Positions 34,799-43,987 of a DNA stretch of 64,000 nt are shown here, one piece after another. The notes beneath the pieces are model-generated. The model searched no databases. It was not told the DNA's origin and saw only the letters and a list, made by a program, of their open reading frames with translations. Position numbers and translations under genes: made by a program. The DNA comes from Sphingobium sp. JS3065. GTDB taxonomy: Bacteria; Pseudomonadota; Alphaproteobacteria; Sphingomonadales; Sphingomonadaceae. Numbering within the stretch: position 1 is the stretch's first letter; each line of letters opens with the position of its first letter. The DNA lies in assembly GCF_026427355.1 (NCBI RefSeq), contig NZ_CP102664.1, positions 2,480,001 to 2,544,000 of the forward strand, in the 5' to 3' direction.

Positions 34799-35872
34799 TT
34801 ATTCGCCATCATCCTCCGCTTCGGGTCCGGCCATCATCCCTTCGGCGACTTCCTCGGTCTTGCCGCGGATCGCCTTTTCCAGGCGTTCCGCCATTTCGGG
34901 ATGTTCTTTCAGATAGGTTTTCGCATTTTCCCGACCCTGGCCGATGCGGACCGAGTCATAGGAGAACCAGGCACCCGACTTCTCGACCAGCCCGGCCTTC
35001 ACGCCGATGTCGAGCAGTTCGCCGATCTTGGACACGCCCTCGCCATACATGATGTCGAATTCGACCTGCTTGAAGGGTGGGGCAACCTTGTTCTTGACCA
35101 CCTTCACACGGGTCGCATTGCCGACAATGTCCTCGCGGTCCTTGATCTGGCCGGTGCGGCGGATGTCGAGGCGAACCGAGGCGTAGAATTTGAGCGCATT
35201 GCCGCCGGTCGTCGTTTCCGGATTGCCGTACATGACGCCGATCTTCATGCGAACCTGGTTGATGAAGATCACCAGACAGCGCGAGCGGGAGATGGAGCCG
35301 GTCAGCTTGCGCAGCGCCTGGCTCATCAGGCGGGCCTGCAGGCCGACATGGCTGTCGCCCATCTCGCCCTCGATTTCGGCGCGCGGCACCAGCGCCGCGA
35401 CCGAGTCGATCACCAGCACGTCGATCGCATTCGACCGCACCAGCGTGTCCACGATCTCCAGCGCCTGTTCGCCGGTGTCGGGCTGCGATACGATCAGTTC
35501 GTCGATATCGACGCCCAGCTTCTTGGCATAACCGGGGTCGAGCGCATGTTCCGCGTCAACGAAGGCCGCGATGCCGCCGATCTTCTGCGCTTCGGCAATG
35601 GCGTGCAACGCCAGGGTGGTCTTGCCCGAACTTTCCGGGCCGTAAATTTCCACGATGCGCCCACGCGGCAGGCCGCCGATGCCGAGCGCGATGTCCAGCC
35701 CCAACGATCCGGTCGAGATCGATTCGATCTCAATCTTCTCGCGGCTGCCCAGCTTCATCGCCGAACCCTTGCCAAAGGCACGGTCGATCTGGGAAAGGGC
35801 CGCTTCCAATGCTTTCTGTCTGTCCATTGTCCCTGTCTTCTTGGAATCGATGAGTGAGAGCATTGCGGTCAT
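34799..35872 (-). CDS. recA: Recombinase A
   Basis: DNA strand-exchange protein and LexA co-protease, 357 residues from the ATG at 35872 ([14 protein letters not shown]). Walker A is GPESSGKTT, Walker [12 protein letters not shown], and the DNA-binding loops surround [28 protein letters not shown]. The C-terminus ends acidic (AEDDGE), as usual. An internal start at [11 protein letters not shown] is possible, but the upstream ATG has an AGGGG box. A palindrome 65-81 bases before the start may be a LexA site. Confidence 0.98.
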   Translation of the reverse strand: MTAMLSLIDSKKTGTMDRQKALEAALSQIDRAFGKGSAMKLGSREKIEIESISTGSLGLDIALGIGGLPRGRIVEIYGPESSGKTTLALHAIAEAQKIGGIAAFVDAEHALDPGYAKKLGVDIDELIVSQPDTGEQALEIVDTLVRSNAIDVLVIDSVAALVPRAEIEGEMGDSHVGLQARLMSQALRKLTGSISRSRCLVIFINQVRMKIGVMYGNPETTTGGNALKFYASVRLDIRRTGQIKDREDIVGNATRVKVVKNKVAPPFKQVEFDIMYGEGVSKIGELLDIGVKAGLVEKSGAWFSYDSVRIGQGRENAKTYLKEHPEMAERLEKAIRGKTEEVAEGMMAGPEAEDDGE

Positions 35873-35936
35873 CGGCCTATCCCCTGTCAAGCGGAACACG
35901 CCGATTCATGTGGCGCGTGGCCACCATGTATCCTGT

Positions 35937-35953
35937 TTGTTCTAATGGAACAA
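35937..35953. promoter_or_regulatory. Candidate LexA operator upstream of recA
   Basis: TTGTTC-N5-GAACAA, a perfect 6-bp dyad, sits 65 bases upstream of the recA start. The core resembles LexA half-sites (GTTC/GAAC) but the spacing and inverted arrangement differ from the alphaproteobacterial consensus GTTC-N7-GTTC. Placement is right for a repressor site; identity is inferred. Confidence 0.45.
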
Positions 35954-35971
35954 GAGGGGAACGGAAATTTC

Positions 35972-36331
35972 TTATCCGACCCCCAGGGCCTTGTTCAGCG
36001 CCCGTTCGACCGCGCCGATCGTGAAGGGCTTGGCCAAGGTCGGCCGGGTCGCGTGACCGGTGGGCAGATCGTCGGCCATGCCGCCCGTCGCGAAGATGAA
36101 GGGGATGCCGCTCTGCGCCAATATGTCCGCCACCGGCCAGCTTTTCTCGCCATGCAGGTTGCAGTCGAGCAGCGCCGCGTCGAACCCGCCCTCTCGCGCC
36201 TTGGCGCAAGCCTCATCGACCGACTCGGCAATGGCGTGCAGCCGGTATCCCAACGTGTCGAGATAATCCTCCAGCATCATGCCGATCATTGCTTCATCTT
36301 CGACGATCAGGATGGTCTTGCCGTCAGACAT
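35972..36331 (-). CDS. Single-domain response regulator
   Basis: A stand-alone receiver, 119 residues. Acidic pair E11-D12 (LIVEDEAMI), phosphoacceptor Asp56 (AALLDCNLHGE), Thr in FATGG and Lys in TLAKPF are present; there is no output domain. The ATG at 36331 (MSDGKTIL) is preferred to the one 15 bases upstream. It lies between recA and cckA on the same strand. It is not obviously CpdR or DivK by sequence; partner kinase unknown, with CckA a positional candidate only. Confidence 0.85.
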   Translation of the reverse strand: MSDGKTILIVEDEAMIGMMLEDYLDTLGYRLHAIAESVDEACAKAREGGFDAALLDCNLHGEKSWPVADILAQSGIPFIFATGGMADDLPTGHATRPTLAKPFTIGAVERALNKALGVG

Positions 36332-36421
36332 GCTTGCGGTCCCCAATTATGCCTCCCATCGCCCCTGACGCGGTTTCCCCCAGCATAATCGCCGAAGGGA
36401 CGGAGAAGTTCATTCCCCACT

Positions 36422-38851
36422 TCATTCCGCCGTCGGTCGCGTCGCCAGTGCATCCCGTGCCGCTTCCGCCAACTGACTGACGGAAAAGGGTTTTGGCAGA
36501 AAAGCGACATTGGCGATGTCGATCGATTTGCGCAACTGTTCCTCCGCATATCCCGACATGAAAAGCACCGGCAGGTCGGGATGGGCGGCCCTGGCCCGCG
36601 CCACCATGGACGGGCCGTCCATGTTCGGCATCACCACGTCGGAAATGAGCAGGTCGATCTTCTCCCCGCCATTGAGCACCTCCAGCCCCTGCTCGCCGTC
36701 ATTGGCGGTCAGCACCTTATAGCCCTGCCGCGTCAAAGCGCGTTCGGCGACGGCGCGCACCATATCCTCATCCTCCACCAGCAGCACCGTGCCGGTGCCC
36801 CAGGTTTCGCTGCGACGGACAGGCGCCTTGGGCTGGGCGGCCTGATCGGCATCGGCGCCCTGATAGACCGGCAGGTAGATGACGAAGCTCGCCCCGCGCC
36901 CCAGTTCCGACTCCGCGAAGATGAACCCGCCCGACTGCTTGACGATGCCGTAGACGGTGGAGAGGCCAAGGCCCGTCCCCTTGCCCAGTTCCTTGGTGGT
37001 GAAGAAAGGCTCGAAAATCTTCGACAGGATGTCGGGCGGAATGCCCAGGCCCGTGTCCGACACCCGCACCGCCGTATAGTCGGCGGGCGGCAATATGTCC
37101 GACCGCATCTCCCGCACCTTGGCGGCAGGCACGGCATAGGTCTGGATGTTGAGCGTGCCCCCGTCCGGCATGGCGTCACGGGCGTTGACGGCCAGATTGA
37201 CGATCACCTGCTCCAACTGGCCGGGATCCGCCCGTACCGCGCCCAGGTTGCGGCCATGGGTGACTTCCAGCTTCACGCTCTCGCCCAGCAGGCGCTTCAG
37301 CAGGTTGGAGACGTCCGCGACGATGTCGGGCAATTGCAATATCTGCGGCCGCAACGTCTGCTGGCGGGAAAAGGCCAGCAATTGCCGCGTCAGCCCCGCC
37401 GCCCGGTTGCTGTTCGACTTGATCTGCTGAATGTCGTCATAGTCGCTGTCGCCGGGCGTATGGCGCATCAGCATCAGGTCGCAATGGCCGATGATCGCGG
37501 TCAGGATATTGTTGAAGTCATGCGCCACGCCGCCCGCAAGCTGGCCGATGGCCTGCATCTTGGTCGCCTGCGCCACCTGTCGCTTGAGCTTGCTCTCCTC
37601 GCTATTGTCCTTGAGGGACAGCAGCACTGCCGCCTCCCCCAGCCCGCGCACGCCCGCCAGGCTGAGCGCGATCGGCTCGTCGGGCTGCTCGCGCATGCGC
37701 ACGGCCACGTCGCCCGACATTTGCGGGCCCACGGCAAAGCGCCGCACCGCGTCGGCCACCGCCGCCTGATCCTCCCGCACGACCAGATCGCCCGGATAGC
37801 TCGGCTTCTCGCCTTCCTTGAGGCCCGCCGCCCGCGAAAAGGCCTTGTTGAGGAACAGCACCCGCCCGTCGCGATCCGCCATGGCCAGACCAAAGGGCAG
37901 CAGCGACAGCAGCGTCTCGATATAGGAAAGCGCCGATGTCCCGCCCGCATTGCCCGCCGGTTCATCGATCAACAGCAGCAGCATCGGTCCATCCTGCGCG
38001 CCCGATTGCGCACCGACCGGCTGAGCCGCGCGCTTCAACGGCACTTGCAACAGCCGCAGCGGAATGCCGCCCGATTCCTCCCGCGCCAGGAACAGCCGGG
38101 CCTTGTCGTCCACTCGCATATGCGCGGCGAAATCGCGCCCGGTGATGTTGGCATCGATCCGTCCGGCGGCGCGCAGCAGGAAGGCGCCATTGGCCGCCCG
38201 GATGCGCCCTTCGCCGCCGATCATCACCGCCATGATGCCCGCTTCGCCCAATTGGCGCCCGGCCTCCCCGGTCAGCAGGCGATACACGTCGTCCAGCGCG
38301 CTGGGCTGGCGCACCGGCGAAAAGCGCCACAGCAGATAATCCTCCGACCGGCCCGTGCGGCCGATGAAGGCGTCCAGCCGCAACGCGCCCTGAACGATCC
38401 CCTCGACCCGCGCCTCGCCATCGCGCCAGGCGGCGCGGGCGGCATTGCCCAGATGGTCGGCCAGGGCGGCATCGCCGGTGATGAGCGGCGGCGTGGGAAA
38501 TCCGGGGAACCACTCCCCGAACAAATCGCTGGCGCAGACCAGCCGTCCGGCGCGGTCGGTGACGGCGATCGCCATGCTGGATGCGTCCGCCGCCGCCCGC
38601 GCCACTGTCCAGTCAGGCACCGCCTCTCCCACCGCCGCTTCCTGCGGATGGAGCTTGCGATACCAGCTCAGCAGAGCCGCCCCGGCCAACACCGCGGCGC
38701 CGAATCCAGCGCCCAGCGTCCAGTTCCCGACGGCATAGACGACCAGCCCGGCGGAAATCAGCGCCAATCCGATCAGCAGGGGCAGACCCAGAGGCGATGG
38801 CCGGTCAGCCGCCCAAGCGTCTCCATCCCTGATCACACGCGCCCCCTGCAT
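36422..38851 (-). CDS. cckA: Hybrid sensor histidine kinase CckA
   Basis: Cell-cycle hybrid kinase that phosphorylates ChpT, and through it CtrA and CpdR. The 809-residue protein has two TM helices (about 22-40 and 44-62), PAS-like domains (about 85-420), HisKA with His444 ([19 protein letters not shown]), a HATPase ([34 protein letters not shown]) and a C-terminal receiver with Asp738 ([12 protein letters not shown]). The HisKA block, including [15 protein letters not shown] and [15 protein letters not shown], is diagnostic of alphaproteobacterial CckA. CtrA and ChpT genes are not in the window. Confidence 0.95.
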   Translation of the reverse strand: MQGARVIRDGDAWAADRPSPLGLPLLIGLALISAGLVVYAVGNWTLGAGFGAAVLAGAALLSWYRKLHPQEAAVGEAVPDWTVARAAADASSMAIAVTDRAGRLVCASDLFGEWFPGFPTPPLITGDAALADHLGNAARAAWRDGEARVEGIVQGALRLDAFIGRTGRSEDYLLWRFSPVRQPSALDDVYRLLTGEAGRQLGEAGIMAVMIGGEGRIRAANGAFLLRAAGRIDANITGRDFAAHMRVDDKARLFLAREESGGIPLRLLQVPLKRAAQPVGAQSGAQDGPMLLLLIDEPAGNAGGTSALSYIETLLSLLPFGLAMADRDGRVLFLNKAFSRAAGLKEGEKPSYPGDLVVREDQAAVADAVRRFAVGPQMSGDVAVRMREQPDEPIALSLAGVRGLGEAAVLLSLKDNSEESKLKRQVAQATKMQAIGQLAGGVAHDFNNILTAIIGHCDLMLMRHTPGDSDYDDIQQIKSNSNRAAGLTRQLLAFSRQQTLRPQILQLPDIVADVSNLLKRLLGESVKLEVTHGRNLGAVRADPGQLEQVIVNLAVNARDAMPDGGTLNIQTYAVPAAKVREMRSDILPPADYTAVRVSDTGLGIPPDILSKIFEPFFTTKELGKGTGLGLSTVYGIVKQSGGFIFAESELGRGASFVIYLPVYQGADADQAAQPKAPVRRSETWGTGTVLLVEDEDMVRAVAERALTRQGYKVLTANDGEQGLEVLNGGEKIDLLISDVVMPNMDGPSMVARARAAHPDLPVLFMSGYAEEQLRKSIDIANVAFLPKPFSVSQLAEAARDALATRPTAE

Positions 38852-38878
38852 TCACAATGGATTGCCTCGTCCCCGGCA

Positions 38879-39472
38879 TCAGGCCGAAGCGATTTCCTCC
38901 AATGCGCTGCTTTCGCGTGCCTTGCCAATCCTCAATTTGCGCGCATGCCATTTCCGGCCCATGCGATGGCGCCAGATCCAGTCGGCCAGGAAATAGCCGA
39001 CCACCGCGAAAGCCAGCGAAATCAGCGCCAGCCCCACCAGCATCGCCGGCGCCGCTTCGGAAAAGAGCCAGGCGCACCAGTCGCGGATGGAGGCATGCTT
39101 GTCGACCAGCGCCATGAAGCCGGAGGCATCCGCCGTCCGCCCCAGCATCCAGTTGCCCATCCAGACCGATGCCATCAGGAACAGCGGTGTCGTCGCCGGA
39201 TTGGAAAGAAAGGTCATCGCCGCCGCCAGCGGGATATTCGCCCGAAACGGCAGCGCCAGCAGCGCCGCGCCCGCAATCTGCACGCCGGGGATCAGCAGGA
39301 AGATGCCGACCAGCAACCCCAGCGCCACGCCACGCGGCACCGACCGCCGGGTAAAACGCCACAAGGAAGGCTCCAGCACCCGATGCGCGACCGGGGCCAA
39401 AAAGCGGTTTTCCTCCAGAGACTCGCGGGTCGGGGCATTGGCATGCCACCAGCGACTGAGCCTGTTATCCAT
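38879..39472 (-). CDS. DUF2062 membrane protein
   Basis: A 197-residue inner membrane protein of the DUF2062 family. Family features are the RRSVPRGVALGLLVGIFLLIPGVQ helix-turn, FRANIPLAAAMTFLSNPATTPLF, and a C-terminal TM with basic tail. About three hydrophobic segments. Function unknown. The ATG overlaps the smpB stop by one base (TGATG), so it is coupled to smpB; it precedes cckA by 27 bases. Confidence 0.85.
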   Translation of the reverse strand: MDNRLSRWWHANAPTRESLEENRFLAPVAHRVLEPSLWRFTRRSVPRGVALGLLVGIFLLIPGVQIAGAALLALPFRANIPLAAAMTFLSNPATTPLFLMASVWMGNWMLGRTADASGFMALVDKHASIRDWCAWLFSEAAPAMLVGLALISLAFAVVGYFLADWIWRHRMGRKWHARKLRIGKARESSALEEIASA

Positions 39473-39954
39473 CAGCCATGCGCCTTCATGATGCGCTGCT
39501 GATCGCGCTTCCAGTCGCGTTCCTTGATCGTTTCGCGCTTGTCATGGGTCTTCTTGCCCTTGGCCAGCGCCAGTTCGACCTTCGCCTTGCCCCGGCTGTT
39601 GAAATAGATCGACAGCGGCACCAGCGTCATGCCCTTGCGCTCCACCGCGCCGTGCATGCGGGCGATCTCCCGCTCGTGCAGCAACAGCTTGCGGGGGCGC
39701 TTCGGTTCATGATTGAAGCGGTTCCCATGACTGAATTCGGGGATGTTGCTGTTGACCAGCCACACCTGCTCGCCCTTCACCTCGGCATAGCTTTCCGCGA
39801 TATTGCCCTCGCCAAAGCGCAGCGATTTGACCTCGGTTCCTTGCAGGGCGATGCCCGCCTCGAACACATCCTCCAGGAAATATTCGAAACGCGCACGCCG
39901 GTTTTCGGCGACGATCTTCTTCTTGTCGAAGGCTTCGGGACGGGGACGGGCCAT
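39472..39954 (-). CDS. smpB: SsrA-binding protein SmpB
   Basis: Partner of tmRNA in rescue of stalled ribosomes. 160 residues with an OB-fold core ([70 protein letters not shown]). The basic C-terminal tail [20 protein letters not shown] folds as a helix in the mRNA channel. Standard length. It lies between dapA (upstream) and the DUF2062 gene. The ssrA gene itself was not found here. Confidence 0.97.
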   Translation of the reverse strand: MARPRPEAFDKKKIVAENRRARFEYFLEDVFEAGIALQGTEVKSLRFGEGNIAESYAEVKGEQVWLVNSNIPEFSHGNRFNHEPKRPRKLLLHEREIARMHGAVERKGMTLVPLSIYFNSRGKAKVELALAKGKKTHDKRETIKERDWKRDQQRIMKAHG

Positions 39955-40069
39955 CAGTCTTTTCTAAACTTCCGTTCGTGTCGAGCGCAGTTGCATCCCG
40001 GACGCACCGCGCCCGGTCCTTATTCCAGGCACGCGTCCCGAAAGGACAGGATATGGGGACGGCGCGGCC

Positions 40070-40948
40070 TTATACCAGTCCGGCGATCTCCAAAGCCCGG
40101 TCGACAGCGGCGCGGCTCGATTCCGTCGGCCAGGTGATCGGCAGTCGGACGTCGCCGGGCATGTCGGGCCGGACGCGCGTAAGGGCATATTTGACCGGGC
40201 CGGGTGAAGAGTCGCTGAACAGGGCATCGTGCAGCGGATAGAGACGATCCTGGAGCGCCAAGGCACCATCCCAATCGCCGCTCGCAATCGCTTTCTGGAA
40301 ATCGGCGCACAGGCGCGGCGCGACATTGGCCGTGACCGAAATGCAGCCCTTCCCCCCCATGGCGTTGAATCCCAGCGCGGTTTCGTCATTCCCGGAAAGC
40401 TGGCAGAAGTCGGGACGGCAGGCGAGACGCTGCGCGGTGACCCGCCCCAGATTCCCGGTGGCGTCCTTGATGCCGACGATAGTCTGAAATTCCTCCGACA
40501 GGCGGTGGATCACCGGCACGCCGATATCGGTGATGGTGCGGCTGGGCACATTGTAGAGCAGGATCGGCAGGGAGCAGCGCTCCGCCAGATAGGCGAAATG
40601 CTGATAGACCCCCTCCTGATTGGGCTTGTTGTAATAGGGCGCGACCACCAGCGCCGCATCGGCGCCCGCCGCCTGCGCCGCGAACATATGTTCCAGCGCG
40701 ATTCGCGTGTCGTTCGACCCGCAGCCCGCAATCACCGGCACGCGGCCCGCCGCCTGGTCAACGCAGATGGCGATGACGCGATTATGCTCCTCGACCGTCA
40801 TGGTCGCGCTTTCCCCGGTGGTGCCGCAGGGAACGAGCGCGCTGCTGCCTTCCTCGATCTGCCAGTCGACAAAGGCGCGAAAAGCCGCCTCATCCACCGC
40901 CCCGTCGCGAAAGGGTGTGATCAGCGCCGGAATCGACCCGGAAAACAT
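40070..40948 (-). CDS. dapA: 4-hydroxy-tetrahydrodipicolinate synthase
   Basis: Condenses pyruvate with aspartate semialdehyde in lysine/DAP synthesis. 292-residue TIM barrel with GTTGESATMT (the Thr-Thr of the proton relay), YYNKPNQEGVYQHF, the tyrosine in LLYNVPSRT and the Schiff-base lysine in VGIKDATGNLGR. Length is normal. It is divergent from the lytic transglycosylase gene, with a 150-bp shared region containing a palindrome. dapF, another enzyme of the pathway, is 40 kb away. Confidence 0.97.
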   Translation of the reverse strand: MFSGSIPALITPFRDGAVDEAAFRAFVDWQIEEGSSALVPCGTTGESATMTVEEHNRVIAICVDQAAGRVPVIAGCGSNDTRIALEHMFAAQAAGADAALVVAPYYNKPNQEGVYQHFAYLAERCSLPILLYNVPSRTITDIGVPVIHRLSEEFQTIVGIKDATGNLGRVTAQRLACRPDFCQLSGNDETALGFNAMGGKGCISVTANVAPRLCADFQKAIASGDWDGALALQDRLYPLHDALFSDSSPGPVKYALTRVRPDMPGDVRLPITWPTESSRAAVDRALEIAGLV

Positions 40949-41011
40949 GGCAAAGAAACTCCTTCAATTCACCGGGATTCCGGGGCATCATAGCGTCAAA
41001 TACACGAACGG

Positions 41012-41025
41012 CGCGCTATAGCGCG
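41012..41025. promoter_or_regulatory. Palindrome in the dapA / transglycosylase divergent region
   Basis: CGCGCTATAGCGCG, a perfect 14-bp palindrome midway between the two divergent start codons. It could be an operator or part of a promoter; no further support. Confidence 0.3.
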
Positions 41026-41098
41026 TCATTCATGGCCTGATAAGGATGCATTTGCGATCATGTCTAGTAGGCTGTCGCCCTCCTCTTCTGAAACTGTC

Positions 41099-43144
41099 AT
41101 GATTCGTATGCCCTTGATTGCCCTTCTCCTTTTCACCGCAGGTGCCAGCGCCCAGACGGAGACGCCCGCGCCTCCGCCCGCTTCGGCCTATCCGCGGGGC
41201 GCGGTCGTGCAGCCGATTCCCCGCTCTACGGAGCCGAGTCCCTGGCAGCAGGCGCAAAGCCGAATCGGCGTGGCGAGCGATCCCGCCATCTCCGGCACGA
41301 TCAGCCAGTGGCGCGCGCTTCAGCAGAGCGACGGGCTGGGGGCTTCGACCTATATGAGTTTCATCATGGCGAACCCCGGCTGGCCGGGCGAGGACCGGAT
41401 GCGGCGGCTGGCGGAAACGGGCATCAACCCCAACAGCTACGATCCGGGGCAAGTCGTCGCCTTCTTCGCCCGCTTCCCGCCGCGCACCGCGACCGGCAAC
41501 GCCCGTTACGCGCTGGCGTTGTTGCAGCAGGGCCGCACCGGCGAAGCCCGGATCGCGGCGCGCAACGCCTGGGTCGGCGGCACGCTCTCGCCCGATGACG
41601 AAACGCGGCTGCTCTCGCTCTTCGGCTCCGGCTGGACCTCGGTGGAGCATGACCTGCGCGCCGACGCCCTGCTGTGGAAGGGCGACATGTTCGGCGCGCA
41701 GCGGATGCTGGCCTATGTCTCCCCCGCCCGCCGCCCGGTCTATGATGCGCGCATCGCCCTCCGCCAGAAGGCGCCCGACGCCGCGGCGAAGATGCAACTG
41801 GCCGAAGCCGTGGGCGCGACCGACGCGGGCTTCATTGCGGACAAGGCAAGCTGGCTGCTCAACACCGGCAACTGGATCGCCGGACGCCAATATCTCGCCA
41901 ACCGCCCGGCGTTGACCTTCCGGCCGGGCGATGCGGAAAAATGGTATGAGGTGCTGCTGACCCAGGCCCGCGCCGCCGCGAACGACAGCCAGTGGAGCTT
42001 CGCCTACGGCATCGCCAGCAAGCTGGACGACGCCTATCTGCCCGGCACCGACGTCAACACGCGGCCCATCGGCGAGCGCGACGATTATACCAGCCTCGCC
42101 TGGCTGGCAGGGTCGACGGCCTTCTACAATCTCAACAAGCCGAAGGACGCGGTGGAGATGTTCCGCCGCTACGCCACCGCCGCCAAATCGCCGCAGACCC
42201 AGTCCAAGGGCTTCTATTGGGCGGGCCGCGCCGCGCTCCAGGCGGGCGACGCCGCAACGGCGAACAGCTATTTCACCCGTGCCGGCGCCTTCCCGGACCA
42301 GTTTTACGGCCAACTCGCGCTTGAGCGGCTGGGCAGCCCCATCCCCGCCCCTGCCGCTGTCGAGCGCCCGGTCGAAATCTCCGCGGCGGAGCGCGCCGCC
42401 TTCGCCAATCGCTCGGTCGTCCGCGCGGTGAAGGCGCTGGGCCAGATGGGTTATTGGGAGGATCAGAGCAAATTCGCCCGCGCCATCGCGAACAATGCCG
42501 ACAGCGACGCCGACCATTATCTGGCGGTGGAACTGGCGCAGAGCATCGGCCGCCCCGACATGGGCGTTATGGTCGGCCGCCGCGCCGTGTCGAGCGGCCT
42601 CACCGGCTATGGGGAAAGCGCCTTCCCCCGCGTGCCCGTGCCATCCGAAGCGCAATCCAACTGGACCATGGTGCACGCCATCGCCCGGCAGGAAAGCCAG
42701 TTCGACCGGCAGATCGTCAGCCATGCGGGCGCCCGCGGCCTGATGCAGTTGATGCCCGGCACGGCGCGCGAGCAGGCGGGCAAGCTGGGCTTGAGCTATG
42801 ATGCCAGCGCGCTCAACGATCCCAGCTACAACATCATGCTCGGCTCCTCCTATTTCCAGCGGATGCTCAACTATTATGGCGGCAGCTATCCGCTGGCGGT
42901 CGCGGCCTATAATGCCGGGCCGGGCAATGTGAACCGCTGGATCGCCGCCAATGGCGACCCCCGCTTGCCGGGCGCCGACATGCTGCGCTGGATCGAGCAG
43001 ATCCCGCTCTTCGAGACGCGCAACTATGTCCAGCGCGTGCTGGAAAATGCGGTGGTCTATGAGGCGATGAACCCTGGGCGCGCCCGTTTCCGGGGAACGT
43101 CGACGCCGCTGTCCAGATATCTCGGCAAGCAGACACCGGGCTGA
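41099..43144 (+). CDS. Soluble lytic transglycosylase (Slt70-like)
   Basis: Periplasmic muramidase that cleaves peptidoglycan to anhydro-muropeptides. A signal peptide (MIRMPLIALLLFTAGASAQ) precedes a long helical superhelix (about 40-500) and a C-terminal catalytic lysozyme-like domain. That domain has the catalytic Glu in AIARQESQFDRQIVSHAGA, GLMQLMPGTA, and NIMLGSSYFQRML followed by VAAYNAGPGNVNRW. 681 residues from the ATG at 41099, which starts the signal peptide. Possibly linked in function to the AmpD-like amidase near 6.3 kb. Confidence 0.94.
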   Translation: MIRMPLIALLLFTAGASAQTETPAPPPASAYPRGAVVQPIPRSTEPSPWQQAQSRIGVASDPAISGTISQWRALQQSDGLGASTYMSFIMANPGWPGEDRMRRLAETGINPNSYDPGQVVAFFARFPPRTATGNARYALALLQQGRTGEARIAARNAWVGGTLSPDDETRLLSLFGSGWTSVEHDLRADALLWKGDMFGAQRMLAYVSPARRPVYDARIALRQKAPDAAAKMQLAEAVGATDAGFIADKASWLLNTGNWIAGRQYLANRPALTFRPGDAEKWYEVLLTQARAAANDSQWSFAYGIASKLDDAYLPGTDVNTRPIGERDDYTSLAWLAGSTAFYNLNKPKDAVEMFRRYATAAKSPQTQSKGFYWAGRAALQAGDAATANSYFTRAGAFPDQFYGQLALERLGSPIPAPAAVERPVEISAAERAAFANRSVVRAVKALGQMGYWEDQSKFARAIANNADSDADHYLAVELAQSIGRPDMGVMVGRRAVSSGLTGYGESAFPRVPVPSEAQSNWTMVHAIARQESQFDRQIVSHAGARGLMQLMPGTAREQAGKLGLSYDASALNDPSYNIMLGSSYFQRMLNYYGGSYPLAVAAYNAGPGNVNRWIAANGDPRLPGADMLRWIEQIPLFETRNYVQRVLENAVVYEAMNPGRARFRGTSTPLSRYLGKQTPG

Positions 43145-43164
43145 ACTTGGTTTATGGGCTGGGC

Positions 43165-43650
43165 ATGAGCACCGCCCACCCCAATTACATCACCCCCGAA
43201 GGCTTCGCGAAGCTGCGCGCCGAATATGACCAGTTGCTCGGCGTCGAGCGTCCGAAGATCGTGGAAGTGGTAAGCTGGGCCGCGGGCAATGGCGACCGCA
43301 GCGAAAATGGCGACTATCTCTACGGCCGCAAGCGGATGCGCGAGATCGACGGGCAATTGAAGCGCCTGTCCCGCAAGATGAAGGACGCCAAGGTCGTCGA
43401 TCCGCGCCAGCAGCCCGACAAGAGCAAGGTCTATTTCGGCGCCACCGTCACCATCGCGGACGAGGACGACAAGCACCGCACCGTCACCCTGGTCGGCAAT
43501 GACGAGACGGAGGCCAGCGCAGGCCGCATCGGCTGGACCACCCCCATCGCCCGCGCCCTGCGCGGCGCGGCAGTCGGCGACCTGCGCCGCGTGACGCTCC
43601 CGGCGGGGGAGAAGGAATATGAGGTGATGGCGATCAGCTATCCGGAGTGA
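43165..43650 (+). CDS. greB: Transcription elongation factor GreB
   Basis: Stimulates RNA polymerase to cleave backtracked RNA. The N-terminal coiled coil has the acidic-tip segment ERPKIVEVVSWAAGNGDRSENGDYLYGRK, whose key Asp/Glu residues enter the polymerase active site. The C-terminal FKBP-like domain has VYFGATVTIADEDDKHRTVTLVG and ARALRGAAVGD. WAAGNGDRSENGDYLYGRKR is the GreB (not GreA) version. The ATG at 43165 gives 161 residues. It begins 20 bases after the transglycosylase stop. Confidence 0.95.
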   Translation: MSTAHPNYITPEGFAKLRAEYDQLLGVERPKIVEVVSWAAGNGDRSENGDYLYGRKRMREIDGQLKRLSRKMKDAKVVDPRQQPDKSKVYFGATVTIADEDDKHRTVTLVGNDETEASAGRIGWTTPIARALRGAAVGDLRRVTLPAGEKEYEVMAISYPE

Positions 43651-43672
43651 TGACGGGCCAATCCAAGGCATT

Positions 43673-43694
43673 CCCCTCCCGTAAACGGGAGGGG
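43673..43694. terminator. Hairpin between greB and the convergent small gene
   Basis: CCCCTCCCGT, two-base centre, ACGGGAGGGG: a perfect 10-bp inverted repeat just after greB. It has no strong T-run, but its position between convergent genes fits a bidirectional terminator. Confidence 0.5.
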
Positions 43695-43734
43695 GAACGA
43701 CGGCTGACTACCCAAAACCGTCGAAGCATCCCCG

Positions 43735-43920
43735 CTAATCATCCCGCCGCAATATCACGTTGAGCCGCTCCATCACCTCGGCGATCGGTTCGACCACCGT
43801 CACGCTGCGTCCCTCTCCGAAACGAATGCGTGTCCCGTCTGTGACCGATGAAACGAAGGTGACCTGCGCGGCATTGACGGCGGTTTCGGTCCGGTCGGCG
43901 CCAACGAACATGACGAGCAT
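43735..43920 (-). CDS. Small conserved protein, FlbD/SwrD-like pattern
   Basis: A 61-residue protein: AAQVTFVSSVTDGTRIRFGE, then SVTVVEPIAEVMERLNVIL. The layout (short strands, a Gly turn, then a 'V-E-x2-x-E-V-x-E-R' helix) resembles the FlbD/SwrD family of small flagellar-associated proteins, but similarity is faint. It sits beside the soluble MCP gene. A reading frame shifted by one base overlaps it and is a shadow. Treat as a probable but unproven gene. Confidence 0.5.
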   Translation of the reverse strand: MLVMFVGADRTETAVNAAQVTFVSSVTDGTRIRFGEGRSVTVVEPIAEVMERLNVILRRDD

Positions 43921-43987
43921 GCATCCTCTCCTTCTTGATGGAAGGAGAGCCTAACCCGAAACCCGTCCGAAGCCAGCCCTTTTCCGG

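Noticed and set aside
43739..43924. A second 61-residue frame overlapping the small FlbD-like gene
   Set aside because: Shifted frame with arginine-rich, low-information composition; the frame ending at 43735 has the hydrophobic pattern of a real protein.
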